Source of the DNA: Planctomycetota bacterium
GTDB lineage: Bacteria > Planctomycetota > Planctomycetia > Pirellulales > UBA1268
Direction of reading: 5' to 3'
DNA length: 64,000 bases
Assembly (NCBI GenBank): GCA_003669605.1
Contig: QWOP01000018.1
Location: forward strand, 52,462-116,461
Made by a program: the position numbers and the translations under genes
Notes under the pieces: model-generated
Seen by the model: only the letters and a program-made list of their open reading frames with translations
Told to the model about the DNA's origin: nothing
Database searches by the model: none
In this document: positions 59,212 to 64,000 of the stretch, piece after piece
How the letters are laid out: every line of letters starts with the position of its first letter
Position numbering within the stretch: position 1 is the first letter of the stretch

Positions 59212-60282
59212 TCAGTGAATCCCCTGTGCCGCCAGCCAACGCTCCGCGTCGAGCGCCGACATGCAGCCGGTACCGGCCGCGGAGATCGCCTGCCGGTAGT
59301 AGTCGTCGGCCACGTCGCCGGCCGCAAACACCCCCTCCACGCTTGTCTCGGTGCGGAAGTGTTTCGTCCAGACGACGTAGCCCTTGGGATTGAGCGTCAA
59401 CTGTCCAGCCAGAAACGCCGTGTTGGGCGTGTGGCCGATGGCGAGGAACACGCCCGTCACATCGAGGAGCGTCTCCTGCGTTGGATCGACCGTGCTCACG
59501 AGCCTGGCCCCCGTCACCCCCGTCCTGTCGTCGCCGAGCACCTCGGCCAGCCCGGCATTGAAGTGGATCCGGATCTTCGGGTCGTCGTGGGCCCTGGTGG
59601 CCATGATCTTTGAGGCCCGCAGGGCGTCGCGGCGGTGGACGAGGTGGACGACGCTTGCGAATTTCGTCAGGTAGGTTGCCTCCTCGACCGCCGAGTCACC
59701 GCCGCCGACGACGACGAGTTCCTTCTTACGGAAACGGGGCAGGGCCCCATCGCACACGGCGCAGGCACTCACCCCGCGGTTTTTGAATTTCTCCTCGCTT
59801 TCCAGCCCCAGCCAGTTGGCACTGGCGCCGGTGGCCACGATCACGCATTCTGCCTCGACCACGCCCCCCTCCTCCGGATACAGCCTGAAGGGGCGCTTCG
59901 AGAAGTCGACCTTCTCGATGTCGTCGGTGATGATCCGGGTGCCGAAGTTCACCGCCTGCTGCCGCATCAGTTCCATCAGTTCCGGGCCGCTGACTCCGGC
60001 CTTGGCGTGCGGGGCCATCATCTGACGGCGTTCGGGGGGAAGCGACGAATCGAGAAACGCTTCCAGGTCGCCGTGGGGGAAGCCGGCATAATTCTCCACT
60101 TCGGTAGTCATCGCCAATTGCCCTAGCGGCAACGTTCCCGAGAGCCGGTTCTTTTCCGTGATCGCCCCTTCGAAGACCAGCGGTTGGAGTTGGGCGCGGG
60201 CGGCGTAGGTGGCGCTCGACCAGCCGGCCGGGCCGCTGCCGATGATCACCAGTTTCTCCTTGCGGACCGGGGCGGAACTCAT
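59212..60282 (-). CDS. trxB: Thioredoxin reductase
   Basis: 356 residues from ATG 60282 (AAGGAA about 8 bases upstream); an in-frame start at 60315 is also possible. The FAD site '[21 protein letters not shown]', the active-site disulfide SACAVCDG (Cys-Ala-Val-Cys), the NADPH-binding '[20 protein letters not shown]' and the C-terminal '[24 protein letters not shown]' are all present. It keeps thioredoxin reduced with NADPH. It is divergent from cstA with about 220 bp between. Confidence 0.96.
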   Translation of the reverse strand: MSSAPVRKEKLVIIGSGPAGWSSATYAARAQLQPLVFEGAITEKNRLSGTLPLGQLAMTTEVENYAGFPHGDLEAFLDSSLPPERRQMMAPHAKAGVSGPELMELMRQQAVNFGTRIITDDIEKVDFSKRPFRLYPEEGGVVEAECVIVATGASANWLGLESEEKFKNRGVSACAVCDGALPRFRKKELVVVGGGDSAVEEATYLTKFASVVHLVHRRDALRASKIMATRAHDDPKIRIHFNAGLAEVLGDDRTGVTGARLVSTVDPTQETLLDVTGVFLAIGHTPNTAFLAGQLTLNPKGYVVWTKHFRTETSVEGVFAAGDVADDYYRQAISAAGTGCMSALDAERWLAAQGIH

Positions 60283-60500
60283 GGCGCGGTTTCCTTCGTC
60301 GGGGCTGGCGGTCATTCGGGACCTATTTTGGCTTTGAGCCTGCCGCGGGCGGGCAACGGCCGCCGGCGCTGCTCGGGGCGGAATCGACGCCGCCTCGGGC
60401 AGACGGCATGATGGTAGCCGCGGGGGCCAGCGGTGAAACCCTCCGCCGCCGTTTGCCGCAGATTCCCCCTCTCCATCCCCTTCTTTCCCTCGGCCACACC

Positions 60501-62270
60501 ATGAGCCTGCTTGCGATCCTCCTGCCGACCGCCGTGGTGCTGCTGGTGGCCTACCGGCTGTATGGGGGCCTCCTCGCCCGCTTGTTCCGCCTCGATGCCT
60601 CCGCGATCACTCCGGCGGTGGCTCTCCGCGACGACATCGACTACGAGCCGATCCCCTCGAGCCTCCTGCTTGGCCAGCACTTCTCGGCGATCGCCGCTGC
60701 TGGCCCGATTGTCGGTCCGATCCTTGCCGGCGTTGCCTTCGGCTGGGCCCCGGCACTCGCCTGGATCCTCTTGGGGAGCATCTTCATCGGCGGGGTCCAC
60801 GACTTCGCGGCGCTGGTCGCCAGCGTTCGCCACAAGGCCCGTTCGATCGCCGAGGTGGTCCGCGACCACATGAGCCGCCGCAGTTACATTCTCTTCCTCT
60901 CGTTTGTCTGGATCGCGCTGGTCTATATCATCGTCGCCTTCACCGATATCACCGCCTCGAGTTTCGTCGGAAAGCAGGTCCTGGAGAATGGCGAGGGAGT
61001 GTCGGGGGGTGGGATCGCCTCATCGAGCCTCCTCTATCTCGTCTTGCCGCTCGTGATGGGCGTCTGCATCCGATATCTCAAGATGCCGATCTGGCTGGCC
61101 ACCGTGATCTTCGTGCCGCTGGTCGGCCTCGCCATTTGGGTCGGCCAACAGATCCCCTTCGATCTCGCCGCCACCCTCGGCACGACCGACGCCAATGCCC
61201 AGAAGATCTGGGGCGTCTTGTTGTTGGCCTATTGCTTGGTGGCGGCGATGGCGCCGATGTGGCTCCTTCTCCAGCCGCGCGGCCACCTCGGCGGCTGTTT
61301 TTTGTATGTGGCCCTCTTTGGCGCTGTGGTGGGCTTGGTCTTCTCCGACAGACTCTTGGGCGGCGACTCGCAGATCCGCTATCCGGCGTTCACCACGTGG
61401 ACAGCCAAGAGCGGTCCGCTGATACCGATGCTTTTCATCACGATCGCCTGTGGGGCCTGTTCTGGGTTCCATTCGCTGATCGCCTCGGGGACGACGAGCA
61501 AACAGCTCAAAAACGAACTCGACGCCCGGCCGATCGGCTACGGCACGATGCTGCTTGAGGCGCTGGTGGCGACGGTGAGTCTGTGCTGTGTGATGGTGCT
61601 CCCCGAGGGAGATCCCCACACCGCGCAGCCGCCAAACTTCATCTATGCCCTCGGCATGGGGAGGTTTTTGGAGATCCTCGGTGTTCCCACGGCGCTCGGT
61701 GTTTCCTTCGCGCTGATGGCCTTCACGACGTTCGTCTACGACACGCTCGACGTCTGCACGCGGCTGGGCCGCTACATCATTCAGGAGTTGACAGGCCTCT
61801 CCGGCAAGGCGGGGGCATGGCTCGGCACAGCGCTCACGGCTGGCGCTCCGCTCTTTTTTCTCCTTCGTCCGCACCTCGACGCTGCCGGCAATCCGGTTCC
61901 CGCCTGGAAGACATTTTGGAGCCTCTTCGGGGCAAGCAACCAGTTGCTCGCGGCGCTGACGCTCCTCGGGATCACCGTCTGGCTGTGGCGGACGCGGCGG
62001 GAGGTGTGGGTGTGGTATGTGACTGGGCTGCCGACGTTATTTATGTATGTGATGAGCACGTGGGCGCTTGCCTCGATGACGCTGCCGAAATTTCAAAGCG
62101 AAACTGGCTGGGTTTTCCCGGCCGACCCGGTGCCGTGGGCGGGGGTCGTGTTGCTCGTCCTCGCCGGCGTGATGCTCGTGGAGGCGATTCGGGCGATTGC
62201 AGGCACAGGCGGCCCGCCGTCAAGCGTGGCAACCGTGAGCTTGCCAGTCGCCGGTGCGGCAGCGAGATGA
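60501..62270 (+). CDS. cstA: Carbon starvation protein CstA family transporter
   Basis: 589 residues from ATG 60501 ([15 protein letters not shown]). Many membrane helices; signature sequences '[43 protein letters not shown]', '[16 protein letters not shown]', '[21 protein letters not shown]' and '[16 protein letters not shown]' match CstA/YjiY. These carry peptides or pyruvate across the inner membrane; the substrate is not set by sequence. The 3' end overlaps the DUF2256 gene through ATGA, the common cstA-small gene pairing. Confidence 0.94.
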   Translation: MSLLAILLPTAVVLLVAYRLYGGLLARLFRLDASAITPAVALRDDIDYEPIPSSLLLGQHFSAIAAAGPIVGPILAGVAFGWAPALAWILLGSIFIGGVHDFAALVASVRHKARSIAEVVRDHMSRRSYILFLSFVWIALVYIIVAFTDITASSFVGKQVLENGEGVSGGGIASSSLLYLVLPLVMGVCIRYLKMPIWLATVIFVPLVGLAIWVGQQIPFDLAATLGTTDANAQKIWGVLLLAYCLVAAMAPMWLLLQPRGHLGGCFLYVALFGAVVGLVFSDRLLGGDSQIRYPAFTTWTAKSGPLIPMLFITIACGACSGFHSLIASGTTSKQLKNELDARPIGYGTMLLEALVATVSLCCVMVLPEGDPHTAQPPNFIYALGMGRFLEILGVPTALGVSFALMAFTTFVYDTLDVCTRLGRYIIQELTGLSGKAGAWLGTALTAGAPLFFLLRPHLDAAGNPVPAWKTFWSLFGASNQLLAALTLLGITVWLWRTRREVWVWYVTGLPTLFMYVMSTWALASMTLPKFQSETGWVFPADPVPWAGVVLLVLAGVMLVEAIRAIAGTGGPPSSVATVSLPVAGAAAR

Positions 62271-62446
62271 GCCCGCGCGGCGGAGGAGAACGCGGAAAGC
62301 CGCGTCGCGCGGCGGGCGCTCCCAAACCGGAGAAGCCGTGCATCGCCTGTGGCCGGCCGTTTCAGTGGCGGCGGAAGTGGGCCGCCTGCTGGGAGCAGGT
62401 GAAGTACTGCAGCGACCGCTGCCGCGCCCGTGGGGGGGCCGGCTGA
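62267..62446 (+). CDS. DUF2256 small zinc-ribbon-like protein
   Basis: 59 residues. The core [16 protein letters not shown] and VKYCSDRCR gives a Cx2C...Cx3C zinc-binding pattern that defines DUF2256. A short basic N-terminal tail precedes it. The ATG overlaps the cstA stop (ATGA), so it is translationally coupled. Function unknown. Confidence 0.88.
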   Translation: MSPRGGGERGKPRRAAGAPKPEKPCIACGRPFQWRRKWAACWEQVKYCSDRCRARGGAG

Positions 62447-62472
62447 GGGCGGGGAGTCGGGGATTGCATGGA

Positions 62473-62492
62473 AAGTGTACACGCGTACACTT
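62473..62492 (+). promoter_or_regulatory. Inverted repeat before the integron integrase
   Basis: AAGTGTAC and GTACACTT pair around ACGC, ending 26 bp before ATG 62519. It looks like an operator for a dimeric repressor. It is not the CTGT-N8-ACAG LexA box of enterobacteria. Confidence 0.6.
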
Positions 62493-62518
62493 CCTGGCGG
62501 GGCCCTGGAGGACTCTTG

Positions 62519-63595
62519 ATGGCAATTCCCACGTCCGATTCTCGCGCTGCCACTGAGCCAGCTGAGGGCAGCAACGTTCCGCCGCTGCGGCGTCCGCGAT
62601 TGCTCGATCGCTTCCGCGACGCCGCCCGAGTGCGGCATCTGGCGCGGAGCACGGAGCGGGTCTATTCGCACTGGGTGCGTCGGTACATCCTCCATCATGG
62701 CAAGCGGCATCCGCTGGAAATGGGGGAGGCGGAGGTGAACGCGTTTCTCACCGATCTGGCGGTCCGTGGCCATGTGTCGGCCTCGACGCAAAACCAGGCT
62801 CTCGCAGCGATCCTCTTTCTTTACGACGCCGTTCTGGGAAGGCCACTGGGCCGGATCGACGAGGTGGTTCGGGCACGGCGGCCGCGCCGACTGCCAGTCG
62901 TGCTCACGCCCGCTGAGGTCGAGCGGGTGATGAAGCACTTCCAGGGGGAGTCCTGGATGGTGGCGATGCGGCTTTATGGGGCCGGGCTGCGCTTGATGGA
63001 GGCGCTGCGGCTCCGCGTCAAGGATGTCGATTTCGAGCGACGTGAGTTGACGATCCGCGAGGCGAAGGGAAACAAGGATCGGATCACCATCCTGCCTGCG
63101 GGCCTCGTCGAGCCACTCTCGCGGCATCTGGGCTCATGGCGGCGGCATCACGCCGAAGAGGACAACCAAGGGAAAGGCCGCGTGCGTTTGCCGGGGGCGC
63201 TCGACAGGAAATACCCTGAAGCCGGTAGAACCTGGGCCTGGCAGTGGGTGTTTCTGGCGGCTCGCTGCTACCGCGATCGCGAGTCCGGGGGCCTCTTCCG
63301 GCACCACGTCCACGAATCGTTGATCCAACGGAACATGCATCAGGCCGTGGTGGCGGCGGGGATCGCGAAGCGGGCCACCTGTCATACGCTGCGCCATTCG
63401 TTCGCGACGCATCTGTTGCTCGCCGGATACGACATCCGCACGGTGCAGGAATTACTCGGCCACAATGACGTGAAGACGACGATGATTTATACGCACGTGC
63501 TCAACACCGGCGGGCGGGGAGTCCGCAGCCCGGCTGATCGACTCGGCCAGGCCGGCCACCGCGACGAGCCGAGCCTGGAAGAGGGCCGCGGCTGA
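62519..63595 (+). CDS. intI: Integron integrase
   Basis: 358 residues from ATG 62519, which has GGAGG 7 bases upstream; an in-frame ATG at 62468 would put an operator-like inverted repeat inside the gene. The tyrosine-recombinase residues are visible: Arg in [27 protein letters not shown] (His-x-x-Arg), and [16 protein letters not shown] (His and the nucleophile Tyr). The IntI-specific insert between the two Arg boxes is present ('[39 protein letters not shown]') and separates it from XerC/D. It acts on attI and attC sites. Its 3' end faces the window edge, as in the inverted integrons known from Blastopirellula marina and Treponema. Confidence 0.96.
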   Translation: MAIPTSDSRAATEPAEGSNVPPLRRPRLLDRFRDAARVRHLARSTERVYSHWVRRYILHHGKRHPLEMGEAEVNAFLTDLAVRGHVSASTQNQALAAILFLYDAVLGRPLGRIDEVVRARRPRRLPVVLTPAEVERVMKHFQGESWMVAMRLYGAGLRLMEALRLRVKDVDFERRELTIREAKGNKDRITILPAGLVEPLSRHLGSWRRHHAEEDNQGKGRVRLPGALDRKYPEAGRTWAWQWVFLAARCYRDRESGGLFRHHVHESLIQRNMHQAVVAAGIAKRATCHTLRHSFATHLLLAGYDIRTVQELLGHNDVKTTMIYTHVLNTGGRGVRSPADRLGQAGHRDEPSLEEGRG

Positions 63596-63705
63596 CGCGG
63601 GCATCATGCGCGGTTGCCAGAGTGACATGCCGGTGGCGGCGGGGAGCACTGACGAGAAGCCAACTCGCCGGGAGCCGGACCCGAAAACGCTGCCGGCCGG
63701 TGAAA

Positions 63706-63735
63706 TTGTCTCCCCACACGGAGGAGCGATATACT
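63706..63735 (+). promoter_or_regulatory. Candidate cassette promoter
   Basis: TTGTCT (63706-63711) and TATACT (63730-63735) are 18 bases apart, 110 bp after intI and 14 bp before a GTTAAGC core, the arrangement expected for a Pc promoter. Confidence 0.5.
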
Positions 63736-63748
63736 GCGCCGGGCGCCT

Positions 63749-63755
63749 GTTAAGC
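63749..63755 (+). other. Candidate attI core site
   Basis: GTTAAGC fits the GTTRRRY recombination core of integron attachment sites. It follows the candidate promoter. A hairpin (GGCT-GA-GCCGAG / CTCGGC-GTA-AGCC, 63759-63789) begins 4 bases later. No matching RYYYAAC partner was found nearby, so an attC site is not supported at this position. Confidence 0.4.
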
Positions 63756-63860
63756 ACCGGCTGAGCCGAGCAAAATCTCGGCGTAAGCCATGGCGTGCAA
63801 AAGACTTGATGGAGATTCTGCCTCTGGGCCCAAGGGGTGTTAACACGCAAGCTCGGGTGG

Positions 63861-63877
63861 TTATACGGACCGTATAA
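63861..63877 (+). promoter_or_regulatory. Perfect inverted repeat near the right edge
   Basis: TTATACGG and CCGTATAA are separated by one A. A second palindrome, GTGTTAACAC, lies at 63837-63846. Both are in AT-richer DNA after intI; they may be operator, promoter or cassette-boundary structures. Confidence 0.45.
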
Positions 63878-63907
63878 ATACAAGTTCGGCCCTTCAATAA
63901 CGTCCCA

Positions 63908-64000
63908 ATGCGACAAGCCGCTGAGTCCCGCGTGCAAAAAGGTTTAAACGACTATCGCTTCAAGGCGTCCCTCTATGTGGAGCACCAGGCGATCGGGCCC
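63908..64000 (+). CDS. Possible first cassette ORF, truncated at window edge
   Basis: ATG 63908 opens a frame that stays open for 31 codons to the edge (MRQAAESRVQKGLNDYRF...). A stop lies upstream in frame at 63875. No clear ribosome site is present. Base composition here (about half G+C) is below that of the window, as expected of a captured cassette. No family can be assigned. Confidence 0.35.
   Translation, partial: MRQAAESRVQKGLNDYRFKASLYVEHQAIGP

Noticed and set aside
63661..63755. A full attC site ending at GTTAAGC
   Set aside because: No RYYYAAC partner with matching inner boxes was found within 60-140 bp upstream; only attI is plausible.
63452..63937. 161-codon minus ORF over the end of intI and the attI region
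   Set aside because: Half of it is antisense to intI; no motif recognised; better explained by frame bias and the palindromic region.

Overview
The window is high-GC DNA from a member of the Planctomycetota, probably Pirellulales-like. It carries gene families largely typical of that phylum: DUF1501 Tat proteins, DUF1549/DUF1553 and DUF1592/DUF1552 cytochrome-like proteins, planctomycete-type c-heme plus WD40 proteins, and a stray formylmethanofuran:H4MPT formyltransferase. No rRNA, intact tRNA or CRISPR array was seen. Gene order is collinear and dense, and most genes have convincing homologues.

Layout. 1-6.4 kb: tail of a PQQ-propeller gene, then a tight phoH / 7TM-HD (PgpH-like) / ybeY / corC-like / recO run. 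6.4-9.4 kb: envelope lipoproteins (BamD-like, LptE-like) and folP. 9.5-15.6 kb: EF-hand glycine/proline-rich lipoprotein, PQQ propeller protein, proA and a prolyl oligopeptidase. 15.7-20.1 kb (minus strand): ftr, a DUF11 surface protein and nnrE. 20.2-32.2 kb: a large secreted protein, a strong terminator, then a four-gene planctomycete cluster (DUF1501, PPC-domain, DUF1549/1553, cytochrome/WD40/coiled coil). 32.3-39.6 kb: ribD and a SEC-C-like gene (minus strand), a sigma-54 activator with a degenerate receiver, glnB behind a near-consensus -24/-12 promoter, and fumC. 39.9-46.5 kb: a large unknown protein, holB/tmk/TPR, and divergent mutY. 46.6-53.1 kb: DUF1592-DUF1552 pair, a truncated sialate-esterase remnant and an alpha/beta hydrolase. 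53.3-58.3 kb: SPFH protein behind a c-di-AMP (ydaO-yuaA) riboswitch, ThuA-domain protein, carA. 58.5-62.4 kb: Cys/His-rich secreted protein, trxB, cstA and DUF2256. 62.5-64 kb: an integron integrase whose 3' end faces a candidate promoter, attI core and first cassette.

Regulatory and mobile signals stand out more than any single gene. (1) A c-di-AMP riboswitch precedes an SPFH/flotillin-like gene, and the same window encodes a PgpH-type c-di-AMP phosphodiesterase homologue. (2) Two copies of a ~110-nt hairpin-rich repeat each start exactly 4 nt after the stop codon of an unrelated secreted-protein gene; paired positions covary, and one copy is flanked by a 10-bp direct repeat. (3) glnB has a sigma-54 promoter directly downstream of a sigma-54 activator that lacks the phospho-acceptor Asp. 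(4) The right edge looks like the start of an inverted chromosomal integron. Many intergenic spaces also hold short private tandem duplications (10-17 bp units). Coordinates, motif matches and identities were read by eye; no database search was run.
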